In this document: one piece after another, positions 13,317-22,218 of the stretch | Layout: each line of letters starts with the position of its first letter | How positions within the stretch are numbered: position 1 is the first letter of the stretch | Assembly: GCF_042661025.1 (NCBI RefSeq) | Contig: NZ_JBHSWH010000001.1 | Span: 3,906,001-3,970,000 of the forward strand | Reading direction: 5' to 3' | Length of the DNA stretch: 64,000 bases | Source: Flexivirga alba | GTDB taxonomy: Bacteria > Actinomycetota > Actinomycetes > Actinomycetales > Dermatophilaceae | Program-made: the position numbers and the translations under genes | Notes under the pieces: generated by a model | The model's input: only the letters and a program-made list of their open reading frames with translations | Databases searched by the model: none | Told to the model about the DNA's origin: nothing

Positions 13317-14238
13317 TCGCCTTCGCCTCCGAGCAGGTGGTAGAGCACGCTCATCCGCACCGCGACACCGGCCGACACCTGGTCGAGGATGAGCGACCGG
13401 GCTTCGTCCGCGGCGTCGGCGGTGATTTCCAGGCCGCGGTTCATCGGTCCCGGGTGGCAGATCACCGCGTGCTCGGGCAGCGCGCGCAGCCGGTCGCGAG
13501 TCAGGCCGTAGCCGACCGTGTATTCGCGCGGCGTCGGGAAGAAGCCTCCCGACATACGCTCCTTCTGAACCCGCAGCATCATCGCCGCGTCCAGCTTCGG
13601 GAGGACTTCGTCGAAGTCGTAGGTATACGAAAAGCCTTCTGCCGCAGCCCAATCCGCGATCCCGCTGGGCATCAGCGTGGGCGGCGCGACGAGGGTGACG
13701 TCCGCGCCGAGCGTGCGCAGCAGGATCAAGTTGCTGCGCACGACCCGCGAGTGCGTCAGGTCGCCGATGATGCCGATCCGCTTGCCGGCGAGATCGCCGA
13801 GCCGGGCTTGCATCGTGTAGGCGTCGAGCAGTGCCTGGGTGGGGTGCTCGTGAGTGCCGTCGCCCGCGTTGATCACCACGGCGTCCACCCAGTCGGTCAC
13901 CTGCAGGGGTGCCCCGCTCGCATGATGGCGTATGACGAGGGCGTCGACCCCCATCGCCGCGACCGTCATGGCCGTGTCCCGCAGCGACTCCCCTTGCTCA
14001 CGGACGAGCCCTTCGCCGAGACGTTGATGACGTCGGCGGACAGCCACTTGCCGGCGATCTCGAAGGACGACCGGGTGCGGGTGGAGTCCTCGAAGAAGAG
14101 GTTGACGACCGTGCGGCCGCGCAGGACCGGTAGCTTCTTGACCTCACGCCGCTGCACCTCGTGCATCTGGGCGGCGGTGTCCAGGATCTGCCGGGCGTCT
14201 TCGCGACTGAGGTCCGCCGCCGACAACAGGTGCTTCAT
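13313..14238 (-). CDS. pyrB: Aspartate carbamoyltransferase, one-base frameshift
   Basis: Joins carbamoyl phosphate and aspartate. The N-terminal part from ATG 14238 has the carbamoyl-phosphate motif VNLFFEDSTRTRSSFE; the frame changes in NVSAKGSSVSKG and continues as ESLRDTAMTVAAMGVDALVI, with GTHEHPTQALLDAYT and HPGPMNRGLEI. One lost G near 13990 (AAGGGGAGTC) accounts for the break; the restored length is 308 residues, normal for the family. Stop and start overlap neighbours on both sides. Probably a sequence error. Confidence 0.93.
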
Positions 14239-14822
14239 GAGACCCCTTCCGCGATCCGGACTTCCTCGACGCCGTCCGGATCGGCCAGTCGCACGCTGAC
14301 CCGCTCGGACCGGGCGGTCGGGAGGTTCTTGCCGACGTGGTCGGCCCGGATCGGCAGCTCGCGGTGCCCGCGGTCGACCAGGACTGCAAGCCGGACGGCT
14401 CTCGGGCGGCCGAGGTCGCCCAGCGCGTCGAGCGCGGCGCGCACGGTGCGGCCGGAGTAGAGCACGTCGTCGACCAGGACCACGATCTTCCCGTCGACCC
14501 CGCCCTCGGGAACCGTGGTGGCGCCGACCGCACGGGTCGGTTGGCTACGGAGGTCGTCGCGGTACATCGTCGTGTCGAGCGATCCGACGGGGACGTCGGC
14601 GCCTTCGATCTCGCGCAACAACGCGACGATCCGGTGCGCGAGCGCCTCACCGCGAGTCGGGATGCCGAGGACCACGAGGTCCTGCACTCCCTTGTTGTGC
14701 TCGACAATCTCGTGCGCGATGCGTCGCAGGGCACGGGAGATGTCGGATGAGGTGAGCACGATCCGGCCCGGCGGCTGCGCAGCCTGCTCGTACCCGGACA
14801 TATCTGAGTCGGGACGCTCCAT
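14235..14822 (-). CDS. pyrR: PyrR, pyrimidine operon RNA-binding regulator / uracil phosphoribosyltransferase
   Basis: Binds UMP and then the pyr leader RNA to lower expression of the operon; also a weak uracil phosphoribosyltransferase. The 195-residue protein has the PRPP loop VVLVDDVLYSGRTVRAALD near residue 105 and basic patches for RNA. ATG at 14822 follows a strong AAGGAGGT. First gene of pyrR-pyrB-pyrC-carA-carB-pyrF, all overlapping or nearly so. Confidence 0.96.
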   Translation of the reverse strand: MERPDSDMSGYEQAAQPPGRIVLTSSDISRALRRIAHEIVEHNKGVQDLVVLGIPTRGEALAHRIVALLREIEGADVPVGSLDTTMYRDDLRSQPTRAVGATTVPEGGVDGKIVVLVDDVLYSGRTVRAALDALGDLGRPRAVRLAVLVDRGHRELPIRADHVGKNLPTARSERVSVRLADPDGVEEVRIAEGVS

Positions 14823-14831
14823 GCGTCAGGA

Positions 14832-14870
14832 CCTCCTTCGCCGCCTCACAGGACGGAATCGTTAAAGGAT
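14832..14870 (-). promoter_or_regulatory. PyrR-binding leader element overlapping the pyrR Shine-Dalgarno
   Basis: On the minus strand the leader reads CCTTTAAC, then the hairpin CCGTCCTGTGAGGCGG (14841-14856), then GAAGGAGG, the pyrR ribosome site. The hairpin carries the CC-G-GAGGC type loop typical of PyrR sites, and its 3' arm abuts the Shine-Dalgarno. No terminator is seen, so control is probably translational, as described for mycobacterial pyrR. Inference from sequence. Confidence 0.7.
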
Positions 14871-14930
14871 GTCGAACGCGGCAAGGGTACCGCTACCGGC
14901 GGTGTGGCCCGCACCACGTCCACGCAACGG

Positions 14931-15701
14931 TCAGGCGAGGAGCCAGAGGGCGCCATACAGCACGGGCTGGTGAAGCACATAGATCGCGAGGGTATGGCGC
15001 CCGAGCCACCCCAACCCGCGCGTCGGCGACGAGGCAGGCCGCCACGACCGCAATCCCGCTACTGTCGTGCCTCCCTCGGCGGCGACGACCAACGGCCGCA
15101 TCACGCCAATCCCCACGAAGGCCAACGCTATCCAGGGGAGCACCGGCTGCCAGTCCAACGACGGCTGGGTGCCGTCGGCCAGCCCGGTCCAAGAGATCCA
15201 CGGCGACCGGCCGGGCAGGTGCACCAGCCAGGGGAGCGCTACGGAAACCGCAGCCAGCGCCCAAGGAACCCAGCGCGGCGCTCGCACCGCAAGCAGCGCC
15301 AGCAATGAGACCACGGCGATGGCGTGCAGGATGCCGAAGGTGACGATTTCGCGCGGCTGATAGACCGCGCTGGCGGCGGTGATGACCAGCGCGAGGACCA
15401 CAAGTTGCAGCTCGCGACGACAGAAAGCTCGCCATCGGATCCCCCGCCGGTGCGCCAGCACGAGTGACACCCCGACCAGGAACAGGAACGACCCGGCAAT
15501 CGAATGCGCGATGACCTTGCCCGACCAGTGCGCGCTGATCCGCCAGGAGATCAGGCCGAGGTCACCCAGGTCCCAGGTCAGATGGAACGCGACCACCGCA
15601 ACGATCGCGACACCGCGCAACAGGTCGACGACCGCCCACCGCGGATTCCGCACGGGAGCGTCGGTCGTCACCTGACCGGTGCGCTGAAGTTCGGCCGTCA
15701 T
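14931..15701 (-). CDS. DUF1624 / heparan-alpha-glucosaminide acetyltransferase-like membrane protein
   Basis: 256 residues with about seven hydrophobic segments. The start of the membrane domain, RWAVVDLLRGVAIVAVVAFHLTWD, has the R-x-x-x-x-D-L-R-G pattern of DUF1624/acyltransferase-3-like proteins, and the end has LGRHTLAIYVLHQPVLYG, also typical. It would move an acyl group across the membrane, but the substrate is unknown. ATG at 15701. It stands alone between the pyr operon and nusB. Confidence 0.8.
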   Translation of the reverse strand: MTAELQRTGQVTTDAPVRNPRWAVVDLLRGVAIVAVVAFHLTWDLGDLGLISWRISAHWSGKVIAHSIAGSFLFLVGVSLVLAHRRGIRWRAFCRRELQLVVLALVITAASAVYQPREIVTFGILHAIAVVSLLALLAVRAPRWVPWALAAVSVALPWLVHLPGRSPWISWTGLADGTQPSLDWQPVLPWIALAFVGIGVMRPLVVAAEGGTTVAGLRSWRPASSPTRGLGWLGRHTLAIYVLHQPVLYGALWLLA

Positions 15702-15737
15702 ACCGACTACGACCCTCTCAGCACGGGATCGGCTCCG

Positions 15738-16184
15738 TCAGGCGAGCGACTGCTTGACGGCGGCGATCTTGTCGAGCAAGCCGTTGACGAACTTCGGGGA
15801 GCTGTCGGTCGACAACTCCTGGGCGAGCTTGACCGCCTCGGAGATCACCACCGGCGCATCGACACCTTCGGCCCAGACCAGCTCCCAGGTCGCGGCACGC
15901 AGCAGCGAACGGTCGACGGCAGGCATCCGCTCCGGCGGCCAGTCGCTGGTGCTGTAGGTCTGCAGCGCATCGTTGATCGCACCCCAGTGCTCGACCACAC
16001 CGCGCACGATCTGCACCGTGTAGTCCGGAAGCGGCGCCTGCGTGGTGGGCACGTCAACCCGCTGGTCGACCAGTTCGCGGGCGTTGACAGCGCGCTGCTC
16101 GGCCTCGAAGAGCAGATCGAGTGCCTTCTTGCGCGCCTTGCTGCGTGAGCCGCGACGGGCGGAGGTGTCCGGCGTTTGGGACAT
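15738..16184 (-). CDS. nusB: Transcription antitermination factor NusB
   Basis: 148 residues: basic start (SARRGSRSKARKKALDLLFEAEQRA), then VQIVRGVVEHWGAINDAL, RSLLRAATWELVW and SEAVKLAQELSTDSSPKFVNGLLDKI, all NusB hallmarks. It binds boxA RNA with NusE (S10) and supports rRNA antitermination. ATG at 16184 lies 2 bp after the efp stop; efp-nusB pairing is common in actinobacteria. Confidence 0.96.
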   Translation of the reverse strand: MSQTPDTSARRGSRSKARKKALDLLFEAEQRAVNARELVDQRVDVPTTQAPLPDYTVQIVRGVVEHWGAINDALQTYSTSDWPPERMPAVDRSLLRAATWELVWAEGVDAPVVISEAVKLAQELSTDSSPKFVNGLLDKIAAVKQSLA

Positions 16185-16186
16185 CG

Positions 16187-16747
16187 TCAGCTGACGCGGC
16201 CGAGGTAGGAACCGTCGCGGGTGTCGACCTTTACCTTGGTGCCCTGCTCGAGGAAGAGCGGCACCTGGATCTCGGCGCCGGTCTCCAGGGTGGCCGGCTT
16301 GGTGCCGCCGGACGAGCGGTCGCCCTGCAGGCCCGGCTCGGTGTGGCTGATCTCCAGCACGACGGACGCGGGCAGTTCGACATACAGGACCGAGCCGTCG
16401 TGCTGCGCGACGATGGCTTCCTGGTTCTCCAGCAGGTAGTCGGCGGCCTTGCCCACGGTGGCTGCCGAGATCGGCAGCTGGTCGTAGGTCTTGGTGTCCA
16501 TGAAGATGTAGTCGGTGCCGTCGTTGTAGAGGTACTGCATGTCCGAGCGGTCGACGCTGGCCGTCTCCACCTTGACGCCGGCGTTGAAGGTCCGGTCGAC
16601 GGTCTTGCCGGACAGGACATTCTTCAGCTTGGTGCGCACGAACGCCGGGCCCTTGCCGGGCTTGACGTGCTGGAACTCGACCACAGACCACAGCTGGTTG
16701 TCGATCTTGAGGACCAGACCGTTCTTCAGGTCGTTGGTGGATGCCAC
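16187..16747 (-). CDS. efp: Elongation factor P
   Basis: Helps ribosomes through polyproline stretches. The 186-residue protein has the three-domain EF-P layout with the domain I loop KPGKGPAFVRTKLKN; the lysine in PGKG is the residue that family members place toward the peptidyl-transferase centre. C-terminal GAEIQVPLFLEQGTKVKVDT fits domain III. GTG start at 16747 preceded by AGAGAAG. Forms an operon with nusB. Confidence 0.97.
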   Translation of the reverse strand: MASTNDLKNGLVLKIDNQLWSVVEFQHVKPGKGPAFVRTKLKNVLSGKTVDRTFNAGVKVETASVDRSDMQYLYNDGTDYIFMDTKTYDQLPISAATVGKAADYLLENQEAIVAQHDGSVLYVELPASVVLEISHTEPGLQGDRSSGGTKPATLETGAEIQVPLFLEQGTKVKVDTRDGSYLGRVS

Positions 16748-16896
16748 GTTCAGCTCTTCTCTTTCGGATCGACGGACGCCGTCGGCGCTCAGGACGTATA
16801 ACGCGCCGCGACGCGGGCTGCCGACATCAGGGCGTGCGGCAGCCGCACAAGGCGGCGGGAGGTCGACAGTCTACCGGTCGATCGGCACCCTTTTGA

Positions 16897-17409
16897 TCAC
16901 CTGTCCGTGAGCGCCCGCTCGAAGCACGCGAGCGCCTCTCCGGAGAACAACGCGAAGGTGACCTCGGCGAGCGAACCGCCGCTGTCGCGCACCGTCTGTA
17001 TGGCGATCCGGGCAGCGTCGTCCATCGGCCAGCCGAAGATGCCCGCGGAGACCGCCGGGAAGGCAACGGTCCGGGCGCCCAGCTCGTCCGCGACCCGCAG
17101 CGAGTTGCGATAGCAGTCGGCGAGCAGCGCCGAGCGGTCCTCCCGCTTGGAGAAGACCGGTCCGACGGTGTGGATCACCCATCGCGCCGGCAGGTTGCCC
17201 GCGGTCGTCGCCACTGCTTGCCCGGTCGGCAAACCGTCCGGGAACCGCGAATCGCGCAGCTCCTGGCAGTGCCGCAGGATCTCCGGCCCACCCGCCCGAT
17301 GTATGGCGCCGTCGACCCCGCCGCCACCCATGAGGGATGAATTTGCAGCGTTGACAACGGCATCCACCGTCAGGGTGGTGATGTCGGCGCGGATCGCGGT
17401 CAGCTGCAT
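16897..17409 (-). CDS. Macro-domain protein (O-acetyl-ADP-ribose deacetylase type)
   Basis: 170 residues. The ADP-ribose pocket motifs are clear: IRADITTLTVDAVVNAANSS, GGGGVDGAIHRAGG, and AVSAGIFGWPMDDAARIAI. Such proteins remove acetyl from O-acetyl-ADP-ribose or ADP-ribose from proteins. ATG at 17409; a further upstream extension is not supported. Stands alone, with decayed genes upstream on the other strand. Confidence 0.9.
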   Translation of the reverse strand: MQLTAIRADITTLTVDAVVNAANSSLMGGGGVDGAIHRAGGPEILRHCQELRDSRFPDGLPTGQAVATTAGNLPARWVIHTVGPVFSKREDRSALLADCYRNSLRVADELGARTVAFPAVSAGIFGWPMDDAARIAIQTVRDSGGSLAEVTFALFSGEALACFERALTDR

Positions 17410-17451
17410 CCACTGAACGTTACGCCGCGGGCGCCCTCGACCGCCCCGATC

Positions 17452-17673
17452 AGCCCAGTCCAGCACCCGCCTTCCTGGCTGCCCTTCGGCTGGAAGCCGG
17501 CGGTCGTCTTCATCCTCGGCTGCCTGGCCCTCAGCTGGTTGTTAGCGCGGTTCATCGGGGAGGGCCCGCTGGAGTGGGCGCTGGCAGTACTCAGCGGTCG
17601 ACAGCTGTTGCACCGGCAACGGCGCGCGGCTGACCGGTCCGCGCACGGCGGGAAGTCTCGTCAGTGCAGCTGA
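17452..17673 (+). pseudogene. C-terminal remnant of a DUF418-like membrane protein
   Basis: An open frame without a start codon reads SWLPFGWKPAVVFILGCL, then LLARFIGEGPLEWAL and LSGRQ, ending at TGA 17671-17673. A hydrophobic helix followed by GPLEW is the usual end of DUF418 proteins. Everything before it is missing. Lies directly before another decayed plus-strand gene. Confidence 0.45.
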
Positions 17674-17694
17674 GGCTATGGGAGTCTTCCCGTT

Positions 17695-18503
17695 ATGAAG
17701 GCAAAGGTGCTCGCGCTTCTCCCCGTTCTGTCCGCTGCCGGCCTGGCCGCACACGACTTGTGGCAGAAGAACCATTCGCTGCTGCGTAACTATCCAGTTA
17801 TCGGGCACGCGCGATATGCGATCGAGACGATCGGTCCCGAACTGCGGCAGTACGTCGTCGCGTCCAACGACGAGGAGCGGCCCTTCAGCAGGCACCAGCG
17901 TGCCTGGATCTACGCCAGCGCCAAGGGTGAGAACAACTACGTCGGATTCGGCACCGACAACAACGTGGAGGACGAGGAGGGCTACCCGATCATCAAGCAC
18001 CGCACCTTCAGCCTGACTCCCCCATCGGCCGCTCCACACACCGGCGACCACGTCGATCTCCCGAGCGCGAAGTTGCTGGGCGGGGCCACGCGGGCGGGCC
18101 CAGGCGTTTCGCCCGGAGTCGGCCCGTGAGGCGATGCTGTCGATCGGCTGCATCCAGTCGCAGAAATGCCACACCGACCGCTGCCCCACCGGCGTCGCCA
18201 CCCAGGACCCCTGGCTGTCACACGGGTTGGACCCGACGTCGAAGGCAGTCCGGCTCGCGAACTACGTGCAGTCGATGCGCCGCGACCTGGTCAAGGTCAG
18301 CGAGGCCGTCGGTGTGCCGCACCCTCCTCATCGACCCCGACGACGTCGAGCTGCTCCTCGGCCAGCGGGTGGGCACCCCGTTGCGCAAGGTCTACCACTA
18401 CGAGCCGACGTGGGGTGTGCTCGGCGAGCCGTGGCGTTCACAGATCAGCCAGCTCATGCTCGGCGCGGTGCCGAGCGACGCCGCACAGCCGACGGCGAAT
18501 TGA
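17695..18503 (+). pseudogene. FMN-binding glutamate synthase-like protein with large internal deletion
   Basis: The first 120 residues (NYPVIGHARYAIETIGPELR, then ERPFSRHQRAWIYASAKGE and LPSAKLLGGA) match the start of glutamate-synthase-family FMN proteins of about 500 residues. After a frame change the sequence reads AQAFRPES, then jumps directly to AREAMLSIGCIQSQKCHTDR, a C-terminal segment, so the FMN barrel of roughly 250 residues is deleted. A second frame change follows near 18320 (VGVPHP to LIDPDDVELLL). The stop TGA abuts the aroB stop with no gap. Clearly non-functional. Confidence 0.85.
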
Positions 18504-19589
18504 TCAGGCCAGCACCGCTTCGTATGCCGCGCGCAGCAGCGTCTCGTCGGGACCGGCCAGCCGCGTGGGCGCAGCGACCGCAGTCAGGGCCACGAACCGC
18601 AGCGTCGAGCCGCGGGTCTTCTTGTCGCGTCCCATCGCGGCGCGCAGCGCGGTCCACCGGGCATCGACATCACCGTCCACCGCGTATGACGTGGGTAATC
18701 CCAACAGCTGCAACGCTTCTCGGTGTTGCTCGACCAACAACTCGTCGATCAGACCGGACCGGCGGGCGAGCTCTGCGACATACATCATCCCGACGGCCAC
18801 GGCATCGCCGTGCCGCCAGCTGAAGCCGGAGACCTGCTCGACCGCGTGCGCGAAGGTGTGACCGTAGTTGAGGATCTCCCGCAGCCCCGCCTCGCGCAGG
18901 TCGGAGGTGACCACATCGGCCTTGACCTGGACGGCTCGGGCGATCAGCTCCGGCAGGACGGAACCGTCGACATCCGTCGCGGCCTCCGCGTCAGCGGCCA
19001 GCCGGAGGATCTGCGGGTCGGAGATGAAGCCGCACTTGACCACCTCGGCCAGGCCGGCGACGAGATCTGCACGCGGCAGGGTCCGTAACAGGTCCAGGTC
19101 GCAGACAACGGCGGCCGGCGGGTGGAAGGACCCGACGAGGTTCTTGCCCTCGGCGATGTTGATGCCGGTCTTGCCGCCCACGGCCGCATCGACCATGCCG
19201 AGAACCGTCGAGGGCACCTGCACGACCGGCACACCGCGCAGCCAGGTCGCGGCCACGAAACCGCCCAGGTCGGTCGTCGCCCCACCACCGAGAGCGATCA
19301 CCGCATCGGTGCGGGTGAACCCGGCCTCCGCCAGCACCGCCCACAACCGCGCTGCGACGTCGACCGTCTTGGCCGCCTCGGCATCCGGCAACTCCACGCT
19401 CGTGGGCTCCAGCCCTTGCACGGCGGCCTGCTCCGCCAACCGCTCCGCGGCGGCGGCCATCACCGGAGCGTGCACGATCAACACGCGTTGCGCACCGTCC
19501 GGCACGCGCGACGCGACCTCACTCAGCACCCCGCGGCCGATGACCACGTCGTAGTCATCGCCAACGCGAATCACTTTGGTGTCACTCAT
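18504..19589 (-). CDS. aroB: 3-dehydroquinate synthase
   Basis: Second step of the shikimate pathway, DAHP to 3-dehydroquinate, using NAD and a metal. The 361-residue protein has DAVIALGGGATTDLGGF, VPSTVLGMVDAAVGGKTGIN, GLAEVVKCGFI, and the metal ligands in LNYGHTFAHAVE and WRHGDAVAVGMM. ATG at 19589 overlaps the aroK stop (ATGA). Part of aroC-aroK-aroB in transcription order. Confidence 0.97.
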   Translation of the reverse strand: MSDTKVIRVGDDYDVVIGRGVLSEVASRVPDGAQRVLIVHAPVMAAAAERLAEQAAVQGLEPTSVELPDAEAAKTVDVAARLWAVLAEAGFTRTDAVIALGGGATTDLGGFVAATWLRGVPVVQVPSTVLGMVDAAVGGKTGINIAEGKNLVGSFHPPAAVVCDLDLLRTLPRADLVAGLAEVVKCGFISDPQILRLAADAEAATDVDGSVLPELIARAVQVKADVVTSDLREAGLREILNYGHTFAHAVEQVSGFSWRHGDAVAVGMMYVAELARRSGLIDELLVEQHREALQLLGLPTSYAVDGDVDARWTALRAAMGRDKKTRGSTLRFVALTAVAAPTRLAGPDETLLRAAYEAVLA

Positions 19590-20092
19590 GATTGGCTCAA
19601 CTTCGCCACGACATCAGCGGCGACCTCATCAGCGGTCCGCCCACCGGTCTCGACCACCCAGGTCGCCAGTCGCTCGTATGTCGGACGCCGGTCCCCCATC
19701 ATCCGGGTCCAGGTCGCACGCGGGTTGACCGCGAGCAGCGGCCGGGCGCCGGAGAACCCGATCCGCCCGGCAGCGTCCGAGATCGCAACGCTCAGGAACG
19801 CCACCGGCAGCGGTTCGAGCAGCTGCGCGGTCGCCGGCGTCATCGGCGCACCACCACCCACTGCGACAACTCCACCGCCGGTTACGGCGCGAGCCACCGC
19901 GTCGGTCTCCAGCGCGCGAAAGTGCGCCTCGCCCTGCTCGACGAAGATGTCCGAGATGGAGGTCTGCTGCTCGGCCTCGATGAGTTCGTCCGTGTCCGTG
20001 AACGGCACGTCGAGTTGCTCGGCGACCAGTCGCCCCACAGTTGTCTTGCCCGCTCCGGGCGGGCCGATCAGAACGACGGCAGGGGCGGTCAT
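19586..20092 (-). CDS. aroK: Shikimate kinase
   Basis: Phosphorylates shikimate. 168 residues with the Walker A VLIGPPGAGKTTVGRLVA, FTDTDELIEAEQQTSISDIF for shikimate binding, and VAVGGGAPMTP. ATG 20092 is selected because it puts the P-loop at the expected position and overlaps the aroC stop by 4 bp. Confidence 0.96.
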   Translation of the reverse strand: MTAPAVVLIGPPGAGKTTVGRLVAEQLDVPFTDTDELIEAEQQTSISDIFVEQGEAHFRALETDAVARAVTGGGVVAVGGGAPMTPATAQLLEPLPVAFLSVAISDAAGRIGFSGARPLLAVNPRATWTRMMGDRRPTYERLATWVVETGGRTADEVAADVVAKLSQS

Positions 20093-21303
20093 TTGAGGAG
20101 CTCCGGGATCGCGGCGAGGTACGCCGTGTGGTTGCGCGCCACCTCGGCCACGCTGTCGCCGCCGAACTTCTCCAGCGCCACCTGTGCCAACACCAGCGCA
20201 ACCATCGCCTCCGCGACGACGCCCGCGGCCGGCACGGCGCACACATCCGATCGCTGGTGTATGGCGGTGGCCTCCTCGCCGGTGGAGACGTCGACCGTCT
20301 TCAGCGCACGCGGCACCGTGGAGATGGGCTTCATCGCGGCGCGCACCCGCAGCACCTCGCCGGTCGACATACCGCCCTCGGTGCCGCCGGCCCGGTTGGT
20401 CTCCCGCCGGATCCGGCCGTCCTCACGCACGATCTCGTCGTGCGCGGCGGATCCGCGGCGAGCCGCGGTGCGGAACCCGTCGCCGACCTCGACACCCTTG
20501 ATCGCCTGGATCCCCATCAGTGCGCCGGCCAGTTGCGCATCGAGACGCCGGTCACCGTGCACGTGCGAGCCGAGGCCCGGTGGCACGCCATACGCGAGCA
20601 CCTCGACGACCCCGCCGAGCGTGTCGCCGTCCTTCTTGGCCGCGTCGATGACCGCCACCATGCGGGCCGAACCGTCGGAGTCCAGCGAACGCACCGGGTC
20701 GGCATCCAGCGCGGCGACATCGTCCGGTCCGGGCAGGGGCGCGTCGTCGGAGACCTCTTCGCCGCCGATGGCCACCGTGTGCGAGACCAGCCGGATCCCG
20801 AGGGCCTGCTCAAGGAACGCTGCGGCCACCCTCCCGAGCGCGACCCGGGCCGCGGTCTCGCGCGCCGAAGCCCGCTCCAGGATCGGGCGCGCTTCGTCGA
20901 AGCCGTACTTCTGCATACCGACCAGGTCCGCGTGACCGGGCCGCGGCCGGGTCAACGGGCGGTTGCGGGCGAGCTCACCGGACGCGCCGACATCGGCGGC
21001 TGCGGCGAGCGCCTCGGCGTCGATCGGCTCCGGGCTCATCACGGCCTGCCACTTGGGCCACTCGGTGTTTTCGATGGTGATCGCAATCGGCGAGCCGAGC
21101 GTGCTGCCGTGCCGGACGCCGCCGGTGAACGAGACCTTGTCCTGCTCGAATTTCATCCGCGCACCGCGCCCGTAACCGAGCCGGCGCCGGGCCAGGGCGT
21201 CGGCGAGGTCTCCCGCGCTGATGCTGACACCGGCGGGGAGGCCGTCGATCACCGCGGTGAGCTCGGGCCCGTGGGATTCACCTGCAGTCAACCAACGAAG
21301 CAT
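20089..21303 (-). CDS. aroC: Chorismate synthase
   Basis: Converts EPSP to chorismate with reduced FMN. 404 residues starting MLRWLTAGESHGPELTAVID, with GYGRGARMKFEQDKVSF, RPGHADLVGMQKYGFDEARP and REDGRIRRETNRAGGTEGGM, the chorismate synthase signatures. ATG at 21303. Followed after 4-bp overlap by aroK. Confidence 0.97.
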   Translation of the reverse strand: MLRWLTAGESHGPELTAVIDGLPAGVSISAGDLADALARRRLGYGRGARMKFEQDKVSFTGGVRHGSTLGSPIAITIENTEWPKWQAVMSPEPIDAEALAAAADVGASGELARNRPLTRPRPGHADLVGMQKYGFDEARPILERASARETAARVALGRVAAAFLEQALGIRLVSHTVAIGGEEVSDDAPLPGPDDVAALDADPVRSLDSDGSARMVAVIDAAKKDGDTLGGVVEVLAYGVPPGLGSHVHGDRRLDAQLAGALMGIQAIKGVEVGDGFRTAARRGSAAHDEIVREDGRIRRETNRAGGTEGGMSTGEVLRVRAAMKPISTVPRALKTVDVSTGEEATAIHQRSDVCAVPAAGVVAEAMVALVLAQVALEKFGGDSVAEVARNHTAYLAAIPELLK

Positions 21304-21366
21304 GTCGCTGATCTTTTCATGCAGTGGCAGCCGACTGTATGCCGCCGCCGTATGGCGAGAAGGCTG

Positions 21367-22218
21367 TCAGCGCAACAGGGCTGCGCGGCCCGCCCGTCGC
21401 ATGACCTCAAGCGGTGCCGGACTGCCGGTCATCAGCTGGAACTGCGCCGCGCCCTGGTGGATCAGCATCTCGATCCCGGGCACGATCCGAGCGCCGTATG
21501 CCGCGGCGGTCGCCGCCAGCTCGGTCGGCCAGCCGGCATACACGACGTCGAGCAGCACCCGCCCGGTTGTGGCTGCATCGGCGGCGACTCCCAGCTCGGC
21601 CATCGCGCCGGCAAGAGAGTCCGCGGTGCCGGCCGGAATCGTGCTGATCACCAGTGGGGTCTCCAGCACTGCCGCTGCGCCCTCGGCCTCACCCAGGACC
21701 ACCACTCGGAAGCCGTGATCACGTGCCTGCGCCAGGGTTGAGGCCCGCATGTCCTTGCGGACGACGAACACGACCTCGGCGACCTCGAGGTCGGCCAGCG
21801 CCGCCAGCGCCGAGCGTGCGGTCGCTCCGGAGCCGATCACCACCGCCCGCGGAACCGCACCGGCCATGATGCCCGCGTCTCGCAGTGCCTCGCGGATGCC
21901 GATGATGTCGGTGTTCTCGCCGTGCCAACCGCGACCGACGTGGATCAGTGTGTTGACAGCACCGGTCCGCAGCGCGACGTCGCTGGCGGAGTCGGCGATC
22001 AGCAATGCTTCCTCCTTCAGCGGCCTCGTCAGGGACAGCCCACGCCAGGTCGGTCCGAGCCCGCTGACCAGGTCACGCAACGAGGCCGCATCACACTCGC
22101 GGATGTCGTAGGACCAGTCCGTCATACCGCGCGCCTCGTATGCCGCCCGGTGCAACACCGGCGACATCGAGTGAGCGATCGGCTTGCCCAGCACTGCTGC
22201 GCGGTGCCGGGTCAGCAC
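21367..22218 (-). CDS. aroE: Shikimate dehydrogenase
   Basis: Reduces 3-dehydroshikimate with NADPH. From GTG 22218 the protein reads VLTRHRAAVLGKPIAHSMSP with the shikimate-binding Ser pair, then SLTRPLKEEALLIAD, where the usual V-T-x-P-x-K lysine is kept, GAVNTLIH, the NADPH loop VVIGSGATARSALAAL, and PGIEMLIHQGAAQFQLMTG. 283 residues. The start overlaps the mltG stop by 7 bp; the long upstream in-frame extension is the shadow of mltG. The 63-bp gap to aroC holds two GTATGNCG words in tandem. Confidence 0.95.
   Translation of the reverse strand: MLTRHRAAVLGKPIAHSMSPVLHRAAYEARGMTDWSYDIRECDAASLRDLVSGLGPTWRGLSLTRPLKEEALLIADSASDVALRTGAVNTLIHVGRGWHGENTDIIGIREALRDAGIMAGAVPRAVVIGSGATARSALAALADLEVAEVVFVVRKDMRASTLAQARDHGFRVVVLGEAEGAAAVLETPLVISTIPAGTADSLAGAMAELGVAADAATTGRVLLDVVYAGWPTELAATAAAYGARIVPGIEMLIHQGAAQFQLMTGSPAPLEVMRRAGRAALLR

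Noticed and set aside
17695..18129. Functional small protein from the 5' part of the glutamate-synthase-like gene
   Set aside because: It stops after a frameshift just where the deleted FMN domain should begin; no independent domain is known for this piece.
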